Notes: generated by a model not told the origin, from the sequence alone. Shown: positions 7,626 to 13,600, counted from the first letter of the stretch. The stretch: DNA of 35,949 bases from a virus (IMGVR_UViG_3300030116_005896:1-35949); one strand, 5' to 3'. Translations and numbers: made by a program.

Positions 7626-7640
7626 AGACGCAATGCGTTA
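7626..7640. promoter_or_regulatory. 15-bp palindromic site 4
   Basis: AGACGCAATGCGTTA matches the family except for the first base and one arm base. It lies about 40 bases downstream of the -10 of the early promoter. Confidence 0.5.
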
Positions 7641-7731
7641 AGGAAAAGTCGAAAAACCTAGTTCTAACACGACACGTGTACACTGCGAGGGGACTCGACG
7701 ACCAAGGCACTATTGCGCCCATTTTAAAACC

Positions 7732-7753
7732 AAATCGCAAAAATTTGCGATTA
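7732..7753 (+). repeat. Intercistronic hairpin copy 1 (C-G type)
   Basis: First member of the 22-bp hairpin family (arms TAATCG[C/T]AA and TT[G/A]CGATTA, 4-base loop). Here the first base is A instead of T, the stem pairs from position 2 to 10, and the variable pair 7/16 is C-G. It precedes the ribosome site AGGAGA of the first rightward gene and is the only copy before that gene. Confidence 0.75.
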
Positions 7754-7773
7754 CCGAAATCAGGAGATTTCAA

Positions 7774-8586
7774 ATGTCTAAAGAGCACAGCAAAGCAGAA
7801 CTCGCATTCGCGAGCCAGGTAAACACAGTCCTCAATGGCTTTTTCAAGCAGTGTTACCCGGAAGCCGCAAGAAAGCGCACCATTTACGGAATCCCTGGCG
7901 AAAAGGGAAATGGCAAGCGTAAGGGTAAGGACTGGACTGACGCGGTGTGTGTGGAACCCAACGACAACGACACGTGTAAGGCTTTCTTCAATCGTACCTA
8001 CACGATTGAAAAAATGGCGCTCCAGGTTCCCATGATTATGGTTCGATTCGGTATTGGTGTTGTCGTTCAGGACCCCAAGAAGGACCGAAAAATTTTCAAG
8101 CTTCCCACAGGGGCTGGTTCTGCAGGGGAAGTCAAGCGAGTCACTGCCAAATGGGAAGGGTCGAAGGCGCGTGAAAAATTTCTCTCGCTTACTTGGATTC
8201 CCTGCCCTACTCGCGGGGCTGAAAAGAAGTCTATGCCTAGTGGGGCTTGCACGCTCAACGGGGCTGCGGCTCGCGTACCATTCGCGGCCCTGGAGACTCA
8301 GCCGGCATTTATGGCGGCCCTGGACAAGGTTCGGGAGCTTGCTAACCAGGCGTCCGATGAGGTCACTCTGGAGCGTACATCGGTACCTGAGGGCGCAGCC
8401 GACCAGGATATTACATTTACCGTCTCAATGACCCCAGACCAGCTGCAAGCCATGTTGGTCAAGATTGTCGAGGTGGAGCAACACAACGCGATTCTAGAGG
8501 GTAAGACCAAGCAGGTAGCCCAAGCTATCGCTGACTCTGCTGACAAGGGGACCGGTGTAGTTACTGAGCTGGCAATTGCGTCTTAA
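7774..8586 (+). CDS. Unknown early protein, 270 residues
   Basis: First gene of the rightward arm, with an AGGAGA site before the ATG and the first hairpin copy just upstream. I recognise no domain. The N-terminal 70 residues are basic (ARKRTIYG, GEKGNGKRKGKDW). The middle contains a hydrophobic stretch MALQVPMIMVRFGIGVVVQ (about residues 79-97). The C-terminal quarter (about 205-262) is helical and acidic (TPDQLQAMLVKIVEVEQHNAILEGKTKQ). Its stop codon TAA is the first triplet of hairpin copy 2. Being first after the early promoter suggests it is made early and abundantly; an early takeover or DNA-binding role is possible but not shown. Confidence 0.8.
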   Translation: MSKEHSKAELAFASQVNTVLNGFFKQCYPEAARKRTIYGIPGEKGNGKRKGKDWTDAVCVEPNDNDTCKAFFNRTYTIEKMALQVPMIMVRFGIGVVVQDPKKDRKIFKLPTGAGSAGEVKRVTAKWEGSKAREKFLSLTWIPCPTRGAEKKSMPSGACTLNGAAARVPFAALETQPAFMAALDKVRELANQASDEVTLERTSVPEGAADQDITFTVSMTPDQLQAMLVKIVEVEQHNAILEGKTKQVAQAIADSADKGTGVVTELAIAS

Positions 8587-8605
8587 TCGCAAAAAATAGC
8601 GATTA
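8584..8605 (+). repeat. Intercistronic hairpin copy 2 (C-G type)
   Basis: The TAA stop of the upstream gene forms the first three bases. Variable pair 7/16 is C-G; position 8/15 is an A-A mismatch. Confidence 0.75.
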
Positions 8606-8647
8606 CACTTTAACCAGGGGGCGCAAGCCCCCGACTAGGGGAAGCAC

Positions 8648-8713
8648 ATGCTCGGATTTACTTGGATTGTAGTTTCAATTTTCGGTCTAACTTGTTGGGA
8701 GGCTGACTACTAA
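8648..8713 (+). CDS. Possible 21-residue hydrophobic peptide
   Basis: ATG at 8648 is preceded by AGGGGAAGCAC, a plausible ribosome site. The peptide MLGFTWIVVSIFGLTCWEAD would span a membrane once. It sits between hairpin copy 2 and the palindrome cluster. The good ribosome site and hydrophobic pattern support it, but at this length chance cannot be excluded. Confidence 0.4.
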   Translation: MLGFTWIVVSIFGLTCWEADY

Positions 8714-8724
8714 CCAGGGGCTTT

Positions 8725-8809
8725 GGTTGCACAGTTGCATGCAGCGTATACCCTATAGGGTATATGCGCTGCATTGCAAGGCACTGCATACTGCATGCAA
8801 CTTGCAACC
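8725..8809. repeat. Palindrome cluster, part A
   Basis: The core is a perfect 18-bp palindrome, TATACCCTATAGGGTATA (8747-8764), flanked by GCAGCG (8741-8746) and CGCTGC (8767-8772). The outer flanks GGTTGCA (8725-8731) and TGCAACC (8803-8809) also pair. The whole can fold as a long imperfect hairpin or cruciform. Four of the nine GTTGCA/TGCAAC hexamers of the cluster are here. Confidence 0.7.
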
Positions 8810-8820
8810 TACTGTAATTG

Positions 8821-8913
8821 TTAAAGATTCTCCAATGAGTTGCATAGCGTTGCACTATAATTGCATTGATTTTCTCGATTTTCGTGCAACGTGTAACTCG
8901 TTGGAATCTTTAA
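8821..8913. repeat. Palindrome cluster, part B
   Basis: The left arm 8821-8855 (starting TTAAAGATTC) and right arm 8884-8913 (ending AATCTTTAA) are inverted repeats with small gaps: TTAAAGATT/AATCTTTAA, CCAA/TTGG, GAGTT/AACTC and CGTTGCAC/GTGCAACG all pair in order. The loop 8856-8883 is AT-rich and begins with TATAAT. Confidence 0.7.
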
Positions 8914-8926
8914 CCTTTTCAGAAGC

Positions 8927-8954
8927 GGTTGCACGCTACCTTTTTCGTGCAACC
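8927..8954. repeat. Palindrome cluster, part C
   Basis: GGTTGCACG (8927-8935) and CGTGCAACC (8946-8954) are perfect inverted repeats around a 10-base pyrimidine-rich loop. This is the simplest of the three structures and again carries the GTTGCA hexamer in both arms. Confidence 0.7.
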
Positions 8955-8970
8955 AACTATAGGCAAAAGC

Positions 8971-8992
8971 TAATCGTAACTTTTTGCGATTA
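8971..8992 (+). repeat. Intercistronic hairpin copy 3 (T-G intermediate)
   Basis: The variable pair 7/16 is T-G, a G-U wobble in RNA, intermediate between the C-G and T-A types. It directly precedes the AGGAG site of the next gene. No gene ends at it. Confidence 0.75.
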
Positions 8993-9006
8993 CAGGAGAT
9001 TAGACG

Positions 9007-9234
9007 ATGAGACGGCTACCATTGGGAACGGTTGACCCCAAGCTTCACCTGAAGCGTGACCTACAGAAGTTGACGCTGGCCTGGGTGCTTTGGCTGGTGC
9101 TCGGATTCATGACAGTGCCTGCTGTTGTCCCCCTCATGCTGGTGTGGGTAGCAGGGTATCAAATCGCGAGCGAGTACATCGCTTATGACAACTTTGGACG
9201 GCTTCGTGCTCGACCGGAAAGGATTCGACGATGA
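9007..9234 (+). CDS. Small membrane protein, two predicted helices
   Basis: A 75-residue protein with basic ends (MRRLPLG ... RLRARPERIRR) and a hydrophobic centre from about residue 23 to 55 (LAWVLWLVLGFMTVPAVVPLMLVWVAG), long enough for a helical hairpin in the inner membrane with both ends in the cytoplasm. The ribosome site AGGAG is 8 bases upstream. It overlaps the next gene by 4 bases (ATGA). No family recognised. Confidence 0.75.
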   Translation: MRRLPLGTVDPKLHLKRDLQKLTLAWVLWLVLGFMTVPAVVPLMLVWVAGYQIASEYIAYDNFGRLRARPERIRR

Positions 9235-9596
9235 CTAAATCGCAAAAAATTAAGATTAAGGTTTCGACCTCAACCGTAAGCATGACGCCTACTCGGCTAG
9301 TAAATCCGAGTAACTATGACAAGCGTGTGAAGAACTCGCGAGCCATGGGTAAGGGTATGTGGGTTCGGCACGACGGTGTAGATTATGGGCTTGTCCCCAC
9401 TGGCACACGTCGAGGGTACTACACTTTTATCGCTACGGGTGATTGTCGGTTCTGGTTCACATTCTACTTCGATGGGCGGGAACAGTTGGACAGTGACATT
9501 GCAGCGGTGGAATCTTGGCGCAAGTTTTTGAAGCGGGTTGGTGCCCCTACCTCAAGTGTAGGTCGCCCATCATTCAACAGAAGGTTCAGAGGTTAA
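9231..9596 (+). CDS. Unknown protein, 121 residues
   Basis: Coupled to the preceding membrane-protein gene by an ATGA overlap. The protein is basic, with a lysine-rich start (MTKSQKIKIK) and a beta-rich centre containing GKGMWVRHDGVDYGLVPTG and YYTFIATGDCRFWFTFYFDGREQL. No family recognised. The codons for residues 2-9 resemble a decayed copy of the hairpin repeat (AAATCGCAAAAAATTAAGA). The stop codon TAA at 9594 begins hairpin copy 4. Confidence 0.75.
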   Translation: MTKSQKIKIKVSTSTVSMTPTRLVNPSNYDKRVKNSRAMGKGMWVRHDGVDYGLVPTGTRRGYYTFIATGDCRFWFTFYFDGREQLDSDIAAVESWRKFLKRVGAPTSSVGRPSFNRRFRG

Positions 9597-9615
9597 TCGC
9601 TAAAATTTGCGATTA
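9594..9615 (+). repeat. Intercistronic hairpin copy 4 (C-G type)
   Basis: Begins with the stop codon of the upstream gene. Pair 7/16 is C-G; position 8/15 is a T-T mismatch. Confidence 0.75.
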
Positions 9616-9631
9616 AACATAGGAGATAGAT

Positions 9632-10132
9632 ATGGATTGTTTCTACAAGATGACGATTAACAACGTTCAGGGTGAGAGTACTCCCCACCAGGTTTCAGAG
9701 ATTGATAAAGGTTTGGAGTGGGTTAACGCTCCCCGCGATGAGCATGGTGTTCTCGTCCCTGTCATGTCTTTGGTAGGGTTCAAGGTGAAGTACATTCTCA
9801 CCCAAGTCCATTACGGACCAGGGCAGGGCTCGCGAACCGACGACCCTTACGCTTTTTCACCTGGCCATGAGGAGCTGAGTGAAAGTGTATCCCTCGAAGA
9901 CTTGGATGGTGATGCCACCATGAGGGGCTTGCACGAGTACTTTAGAAAACACTTCAGCGACTCGGCTATCGAGGAGTATCAGGTTTGTAGGGATGAAAAG
10001 CCCTTTGGCTACGAGCCGGATGGGTTCATGGCTGCGATAACCTACAAGGGTGAACTGTTTGCCAAGATTATGGTCGTGGACTTCGGCGGGCATAATGGCG
10101 AGGCTGTCTACTACATTCCAGCTAATCGTTAA
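9632..10132 (+). CDS. Unknown acidic protein, 166 residues
   Basis: ATG with AGGAGA upstream, 16 bases after hairpin copy 4. The acidic protein has mixed helix and strand character. Recognisable landmarks but no known family: VSLEDLDGDATMRGLHEYFRKHF in the middle and ELFAKIMVVDFGGHNGEAVYYIP at the end. Its stop TAA at 10130 begins hairpin copy 5. Probably soluble and cytoplasmic. Confidence 0.75.
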   Translation: MDCFYKMTINNVQGESTPHQVSEIDKGLEWVNAPRDEHGVLVPVMSLVGFKVKYILTQVHYGPGQGSRTDDPYAFSPGHEELSESVSLEDLDGDATMRGLHEYFRKHFSDSAIEEYQVCRDEKPFGYEPDGFMAAITYKGELFAKIMVVDFGGHNGEAVYYIPANR

Positions 10133-10151
10133 TCGCAACTTTTTGCGATTA
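10130..10151 (+). repeat. Intercistronic hairpin copy 5 (C-G type)
   Basis: Begins with the stop codon of the upstream gene; pair 7/16 is C-G; the loop is CTTT. It is the last C-G-type copy going rightwards. The GAGGAG ribosome site follows 2-3 bases after the 3' arm. Confidence 0.8.
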
Positions 10152-10165
10152 GAGAGGAGATGATG

Positions 10166-10363
10166 ATGGGGCAACGAGAGCTAAACATACAAGCGTGCTT
10201 AGACAAGGCTGCTGAGTTGGAGATTGAGCACCTTAGCTGGTTGTGGGTGAGGGACCGGGAAGGTGCTGAAATCATTAAACTGGAGTGCAAGTGTAAAGCT
10301 GACCACGCAATTCAGTTGGCTTACTATTACCTTAACAAGGCTCTTGTACTTGAGAGAGGATAG
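10166..10363 (+). CDS. Unknown small protein, 65 residues
   Basis: Three consecutive ATG triplets (10160, 10163, 10166) follow GAGGAG; the third has the best spacing, so the protein is taken as MGQRELNIQACLDK. It is a small, mostly helical, slightly acidic protein (AELEIEHLSWLWVRDREGAEIIKLECKCKADHAIQLAYYYLNKAL). No family recognised. The next gene starts 3 bases after its stop. Confidence 0.7.
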   Translation: MGQRELNIQACLDKAAELEIEHLSWLWVRDREGAEIIKLECKCKADHAIQLAYYYLNKALVLERG

Positions 10364-10366
10364 AGA

Positions 10367-10534
10367 ATGTTGAATGTATTGTTAATTTGGTCGTGCATCC
10401 TGCTTTTTCTTAAAGGTTTGCTGCACGGATACTTGGGGGATGTTGGGGGTGCGCTTACACAATGTAGTGTGGCTTGGCTCTCATTCGTTTTGTTTAATTT
10501 ACTTTTTCACATGGAGAACACACACAATGGCTAA
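10367..10534 (+). CDS. Small membrane protein, 55 residues
   Basis: ATG at 10367 follows AGAGAGGATAGAGA, whose AGAGAGG serves as ribosome site within the end of the preceding gene. The peptide has two hydrophobic segments, residues about 2-20 (LNVLLIWSCILLFLKGLL) and 33-47 (CSVAWLSFVLFNLLF), separated by a glycine-rich turn, so it is likely a small inner-membrane hairpin. It ends by overlapping the start of the next gene by 8 bases. No family known; it could be any of the small membrane-active proteins phages make early. Confidence 0.6.
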   Translation: MLNVLLIWSCILLFLKGLLHGYLGDVGGALTQCSVAWLSFVLFNLLFHMENTHNG

Positions 10535-10775
10535 CAACACACAATCACCACGTTTGGACATGGCAAAGCTGGCTCTCGAATCTCTTACTAACCGAAGCCC
10601 TGAGCTAGAGGAGGAGTACCAGGAGTTCGTAGATGATATCCTTGAGGATGAGGATCTTTCTGCGGAGTTCAGCACTGCCATTGAAGTGGCTCAAGAGTTC
10701 TCCCGTAGTTACTCTTTCGCCCCTGGCTGCTCACGTACGGCTCCCGTACTTTGGGACCAGAACACTGAGTGGTAG
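10527..10775 (+). CDS. Unknown acidic protein, 82 residues
   Basis: The start at 10527 is set by GGAGAACACACACA directly upstream; an in-frame upstream extension is ignored because it has no ribosome site and overlaps the membrane-protein gene. The protein is acidic, with the helical stretch LEEEYQEFVDDILEDEDLSAEFSTAIEVAQEF (shown in parts: about residues 25-57). The C-terminus is SFAPGCSRTAPVLWDQNTEW. No family recognised; acidic early phage proteins are sometimes DNA mimics or inhibitors of host enzymes, which is only a possibility here. Confidence 0.7.
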   Translation: MANNTQSPRLDMAKLALESLTNRSPELEEEYQEFVDDILEDEDLSAEFSTAIEVAQEFSRSYSFAPGCSRTAPVLWDQNTEW

Positions 10776-10842
10776 GGTTGCTTTTTAATAAGTATATTTA
10801 TAGACTATGGGTATAAGCTAACAACTTACCGGGGGATAGAAT

Positions 10843-10944
10843 ATGAATGTTGTGGGTATCGTTGAGGTGGTGAATCAGGTTGCCTTGCCTGCGGGGCTTG
10901 GCTTTTTCGGACTATGGATGTCAGGAATTTTCAAACCGCACTGA
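10843..10944 (+). CDS. Possible 33-residue hydrophobic peptide
   Basis: ATG at 10843 follows GGGGGATAGA. The peptide is hydrophobic (MNVVGIVEVVNQVALPAGLG, then FFGLWMSGIFKPH) and could lie in the membrane. It is the only open frame with a ribosome site in the 304 bases between 10775 and 11080. The short length keeps confidence low. Confidence 0.4.
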   Translation: MNVVGIVEVVNQVALPAGLGFFGLWMSGIFKPH

Positions 10945-10994
10945 TGTTCACACCTGGGTCACGTGGGTAAACTGACCCCCAATCGATCGAGGCT

Positions 10995-11016
10995 TAATCG
11001 TAACTTTTTACGATTA
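10995..11016 (+). repeat. Intercistronic hairpin copy 6 (T-A type)
   Basis: First copy of the T-A type, with the same CTTT loop as copies 3 and 5. It is not fused to a stop codon; the nearest gene end is 50 bases upstream. Confidence 0.8.
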
Positions 11017-11079
11017 CCTCAAAAAACTTTGCCAGATGTTGCTCTGGCTGTCCCTCTACTAGGTAGGTAGGAGAAACAC
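11017..11079 (+). promoter_or_regulatory. Duplicated leader, copy 1
   Basis: After hairpin copy 6 comes AAAACTTTGCCAGAT, then CTACTAGGT, then AGGAGAAACACATG. The leader after hairpin copy 9 has AAAACTTTTGTCAGAT, CTACTAAGT and AGGAGACATACATG in the same order. A small perfect hairpin GCCAGA/TCTGGC (11031-11048) is present only in this copy. Confidence 0.5.
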
Positions 11080-11628
11080 ATGACGAATGAAGATGTTCAA
11101 AATCTCAAGAACCAACTGCGACGAGATCAGCACTTTGCAATCATTGAATTATACAAGGATTGCCAGATGCATGAAGATGAAGTCGTCAGGGTTATCGGGT
11201 GCTTCAATTTTGAAGACATCGGCCTGGCACTCAAGCATCTTGAGCGTGTCGAGAAGGAAGAGAATGGGGGCAGTATATACGACCGCTTCACGGTTGAGTT
11301 CCCAGACTTAAAAGCTCGCAGGACAGAGCTATACTTCGACCGTCATTGGGGTATCAGCCAGAACACTGAGGCTCTGAACCTTGAGTTTGTTTTCAATGGT
11401 TCTGACCATTGGATGAATGAAGACGACTTCAGGGATGACTTCATAGAATTCATCCGGTCCGAGGTATCGGACTACTATCAGAGTACACGTGGGCTGATGT
11501 CTGCGACTGTAGACTTCGAGTTTAAAGAGGGCACCACCTTTGGTGCTGTGGTGGTAACTCCACACAACAACATGGGCAAGCCTCACGGGCCCCACACAAA
11601 CGAGTTTATTCTGAATCCAAACTGGTAA
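11080..11628 (+). CDS. Unknown acidic protein, 182 residues
   Basis: The strong AGGAGA site and ACACATG leader support the start. The acidic protein has a helical N-terminal half (residues 1-65: LKNQLRRDQHFAIIELYKD, LALKHLERVEKEENGG) and a beta-rich C-terminal half with DRHWGISQNTEALNLEFVF and HWMNEDDFRDDFIEFIRSE. No family recognised. It ends in the TAA that opens hairpin copy 7. Confidence 0.75.
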   Translation: MTNEDVQNLKNQLRRDQHFAIIELYKDCQMHEDEVVRVIGCFNFEDIGLALKHLERVEKEENGGSIYDRFTVEFPDLKARRTELYFDRHWGISQNTEALNLEFVFNGSDHWMNEDDFRDDFIEFIRSEVSDYYQSTRGLMSATVDFEFKEGTTFGAVVVTPHNNMGKPHGPHTNEFILNPNW

Positions 11629-11647
11629 TCGTAATTATTTACGATTA
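11626..11647 (+). repeat. Intercistronic hairpin copy 7 (T-A type)
   Basis: Begins with the stop codon of the upstream gene; loop TTAT. The next gene has only a weak ribosome site (AGGG), so the hairpin does not always accompany a strong one. Confidence 0.8.
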
Positions 11648-11663
11648 GATATAGGGTATAGAC

Positions 11664-12125
11664 ATGAGAGATAGACTAAGATATGGCCGCGTGCGTGGCG
11701 AGGAAGAGCGCAACTTCAAGGACTCCGAGCTTGCGATGCTTGAGGAGATTGAAGAGCACGAGTGGTTCTTTGGTAAGTTGAAAACTGCGAAGGAGTTGGA
11801 GGAGGACGACGCTTGGGATCGTCACGATGACTTCCGCTCCTGGGAAGGGTGGGACGGACCCCGTTCTTACGACTGGTTCGATGACTGTTTCTACATTGAG
11901 GGGGAGCGTCACGAGTACCAGGAGGACGGGCCTGTTGAGTGCAGAGACCTGGCATTCGAAGCAATGGAGAGCAATCTCTCCAAGCTTGCCACGAAGATGG
12001 AGCGGGACTTTCAGGTAGAGGTCCAGCAGTACCAGCTTCGTGCTGATGAGATTCTAACTGACTGGGAAACTATGGAGCAGACCATGATGCGGGAGCATCT
12101 GGAGCGATTGGATAACGCCGCTTAA
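11664..12125 (+). CDS. Unknown very acidic protein, 153 residues
   Basis: A strongly acidic protein rich in Asp, Glu and Trp. Residues about 50-80 read DDAWDRHDDFRSWEGWDGP, and the motif AWD[R/Q]HD[D/E] recurs in the 49-residue protein at 12373, so the two may be related. The C-terminal 55 residues form a helix (LEEAME-type, ending HLERLDNAA). Such acidic early proteins can mimic DNA, but nothing specific is seen. It ends with the TAA of hairpin copy 8. Confidence 0.75.
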   Translation: MRDRLRYGRVRGEEERNFKDSELAMLEEIEEHEWFFGKLKTAKELEEDDAWDRHDDFRSWEGWDGPRSYDWFDDCFYIEGERHEYQEDGPVECRDLAFEAMESNLSKLATKMERDFQVEVQQYQLRADEILTDWETMEQTMMREHLERLDNAA

Positions 12126-12144
12126 TCGTAAAAATTTACGATTA
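12123..12144 (+). repeat. Intercistronic hairpin copy 8 (T-A type)
   Basis: Begins with the stop codon of the upstream gene. The ribosome site AGGAGA starts one base after the 3' arm. Confidence 0.8.
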
Positions 12145-12158
12145 AAGGAGAGACACAC

Positions 12159-12371
12159 ATGACTGAATCAGAAATGTACCGAAGACAAGCAGCGGACAAG
12201 CTTCGCATCGCTGACCTCTTGGACCAGAACAAGAAGTTGAAGCAGCACCTCGCACACCACAATCAACCAGAGGAGGAGCCGACTGTTACCTACAACTTCT
12301 TCGGCATCCTCGTGTTCATCGGTTTGTTGGGTGGTGGTGCGTACTACTACCTTTTTGAAGTGGGGTTCTAA
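12159..12371 (+). CDS. Single-span membrane protein with coiled N-terminus, 70 residues
   Basis: Residues 1-40 are a charged helix (MYRRQAADKLRIADLLDQNKKLKQHL). Residues about 47-66 are a hydrophobic, glycine-rich membrane span (FFGILVFIGLLGGGAYYYLF). The charged N-terminus is likely cytoplasmic. The start is supported by AGGAGAGACACACATG. The next gene begins 1 base after its stop, so the two are likely coupled. Family unknown. Confidence 0.75.
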   Translation: MTESEMYRRQAADKLRIADLLDQNKKLKQHLAHHNQPEEEPTVTYNFFGILVFIGLLGGGAYYYLFEVGF

Positions 12372-12372
12372 T

Positions 12373-12522
12373 ATGACGAAGGAAGAGCAGGAAAACCTGG
12401 CCTGGGACCAGCATGACGAGTGGGCTTGGGAACAGTGGGAATTTCTTAACTTTTTCAGAGATGAAGAAGAAGAGGCTTCTTACGAGCAACGGGCTAGAGA
12501 ACTAGCTCAGGAAAAAACCTAA
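12373..12522 (+). CDS. Unknown acidic protein, 49 residues
   Basis: The start is placed at 12373, immediately after the previous stop, because the in-frame upstream extension lies inside the previous gene. The very acidic peptide contains AWDQHDEWAWEQWEFLNFFRDEEEE. The segment AWDQHDE-WAWEQW resembles AWDRHDDFRSWEGW in the protein at 11664, suggesting a shared motif or duplication. Its TAA opens hairpin copy 9. Confidence 0.65.
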   Translation: MTKEEQENLAWDQHDEWAWEQWEFLNFFRDEEEEASYEQRARELAQEKT

Positions 12523-12541
12523 TCGTAATTTTTTACGATTA
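12520..12541 (+). repeat. Intercistronic hairpin copy 9 (T-A type)
   Basis: Begins with the stop codon of the upstream gene; T-rich loop. It is followed by the second copy of the duplicated leader. Confidence 0.8.
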
Positions 12542-12601
12542 GAGAAAAACTTTTGTCAGATTCGGGAGGGTCACCGAGTCCTACTAAGTGAGGAGACATA
12601 C
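12542..12601 (+). promoter_or_regulatory. Duplicated leader, copy 2
   Basis: Contains AAAACTTTTGTCAGAT, then CTACTAAGT, then AGGAGACATACATG, matching in order and spacing the leader at 11017-11079. Confidence 0.5.
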
Positions 12602-13600
12602 ATGATGATACTACCACAAAACTCTACATACGTAGTCAACACACTTCGGAACACCCGTGATGGGTTGGACAAATGCTTTGAAAACCGTGACCGTTTTATG
12701 GGTGTAGGTCTAAGCGCAGACATGTCCCCGTTCGCAGATGAGGGAGTGAAGCCAGGGCAAACCATTGAATTCTGGTGGCTTCTTCAGGATACGCGGAAGC
12801 TAGAGCTAATCCTTGACTACGGGCTGGTCAATGACCCAGACGCTGAGGTTCAAGAGGAGGAGCTTGAGCCTATGATTAGGAGAGCCTTTGAAATTTCTGA
12901 GGATTTTATTTCCACTGTCACTGAGGATGAGTGGGTAAACCTCTTCGATATTCTGGACCATGAGGATTTGAATAGGATACCCCACCAACACTGCAACGAG
13001 GAGGAGATAGAGGACTGGTTGCAAGGTAGATTCTACTACGGGTGTACCTACGACATGTTTGTAAAACACTTTCCAAAGGACTCGGTTGCACGGGAGCCAC
13101 TTCTGGAGAGGTTCAAGGCGAACATTGATAAGCTGGATAAAGCCCTCTGGGATGGTTCCGCTACCATGATCCTCACTCTAAGTGAGTGGGAGTCTTGGAG
13201 AGTCCACTGGTACGTAAATTTCGGTACAAAAGGGGGCTGTGCTTTTTTAGAGCAGGAGTCTGGGCGGGACCGCTACACGCAGTGGGATATTGTGACGCAG
13301 TATCTGTTCATGGGCCAGGTGTTCGACCAGCCAATACCTATGGCAGTCAAATTAGCGCAAGAGGTTTTCGGGGAACGAATAGTAGCAACAAGGTCACAGC
13401 TGTTTAACTTTGTCTTGGATGTCGAGGAGGCTATCGGCATTTTGGATAGAGGTGTTTGGGTTAACAGTCGTTTGCCAGCGGATGTTAGTTATAAGCTGAT
13501 GCAACTCTATGCTGAGAGTGAGTTAAAGCGTTTTGATAGGCAGTCAGAGGAAAAGAAAAAGGAACTGAGAGAACTGGCAGTAGCACAATACAAAAGCTAA
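12602..13600 (+). CDS. Unknown protein, 332 residues
   Basis: The largest gene of the small-gene cluster. ATG at 12602 (a second ATG follows directly) has GAGGAGA upstream. The acidic protein has many helices: EEELEPMIRRAFEISEDFISTV near 85-105, EDEWVNLFDILDHEDLNRI near 107-125, and a C-terminal helix SELKRFDRQSEEKKKELRELA. Trp- and Glu-rich, with no motif I can tie to a known enzyme. Its TAA is the start of hairpin copy 10. Size, acidity and position suggest an accessory or takeover protein, but no function can be assigned. Confidence 0.8.
   Translation: MMILPQNSTYVVNTLRNTRDGLDKCFENRDRFMGVGLSADMSPFADEGVKPGQTIEFWWLLQDTRKLELILDYGLVNDPDAEVQEEELEPMIRRAFEISEDFISTVTEDEWVNLFDILDHEDLNRIPHQHCNEEEIEDWLQGRFYYGCTYDMFVKHFPKDSVAREPLLERFKANIDKLDKALWDGSATMILTLSEWESWRVHWYVNFGTKGGCAFLEQESGRDRYTQWDIVTQYLFMGQVFDQPIPMAVKLAQEVFGERIVATRSQLFNFVLDVEEAIGILDRGVWVNSRLPADVSYKLMQLYAESELKRFDRQSEEKKKELRELAVAQYKS

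Larger units (their letters stand above)
7126..7773. other. Gene-free control region between divergent arms
   Basis: About 650 bases separate terS (leftward) from the first rightward gene. Open frames here are short, lack ribosome sites and run through palindromes, so I call no gene. The region holds, left to right: the terS late-promoter element, two stem-loops (7169-7220, 7227-7262), three 15-bp palindromic sites (7322-7443), a purine-rich stretch near 7525-7545, a sigma70-like promoter (7560-7588), a GC-rich hairpin (7594-7610), a fourth palindromic site (7626-7640) and the first copy of the intercistronic hairpin (7732-7753). Confidence 0.75.
8714..9006. other. Gene-free structured region, origin or structured-RNA candidate
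   Basis: About 290 bases without a convincing gene. It consists almost entirely of the three palindromes and contains nine exact GTTGCA/TGCAAC hexamers (five on plus at 8726, 8734, 8839, 8849, 8928; four on minus at 8796, 8803, 8885, 8948), then hairpin copy 3 and the ribosome site of the next gene. Repeated hexamers in nested palindromes recall phage replication origins, but a structured RNA is equally possible. Confidence 0.6.
10945..11079. other. Intergenic stretch with hairpins and a duplicated leader
   Basis: It holds a weak inverted repeat GGGTCA (10956) / TGACCC (10973), hairpin copy 6, and a leader of about 63 bases that resembles the one at 12542-12601. No gene seen. Confidence 0.6.

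Noticed and set aside
7370-7822. Open frames of 80-100 codons on both strands of the control region
   Set aside because: They run through palindromes and the promoter, lack ribosome sites, and include the hairpin translated on either strand.
8856-8861. Perfect TATAAT in the loop of palindrome B as a promoter
   Set aside because: No acceptable -35 lies 16-18 bases upstream (CAATGA at 17), so I keep it only as an observation.
8727-9035. A 102-codon open frame through the palindrome cluster
   Set aside because: It is made of repeats, has no ribosome site and overlaps the real gene at 9007.
9235-9257. A sixteenth hairpin copy inside the start of the gene at 9231
   Set aside because: The left arm matches (AAATCGCAAAAAA), but the right arm is degraded (TTAAGATTA) and pairing is weak; it may be a decayed copy or a lysine-codon coincidence.
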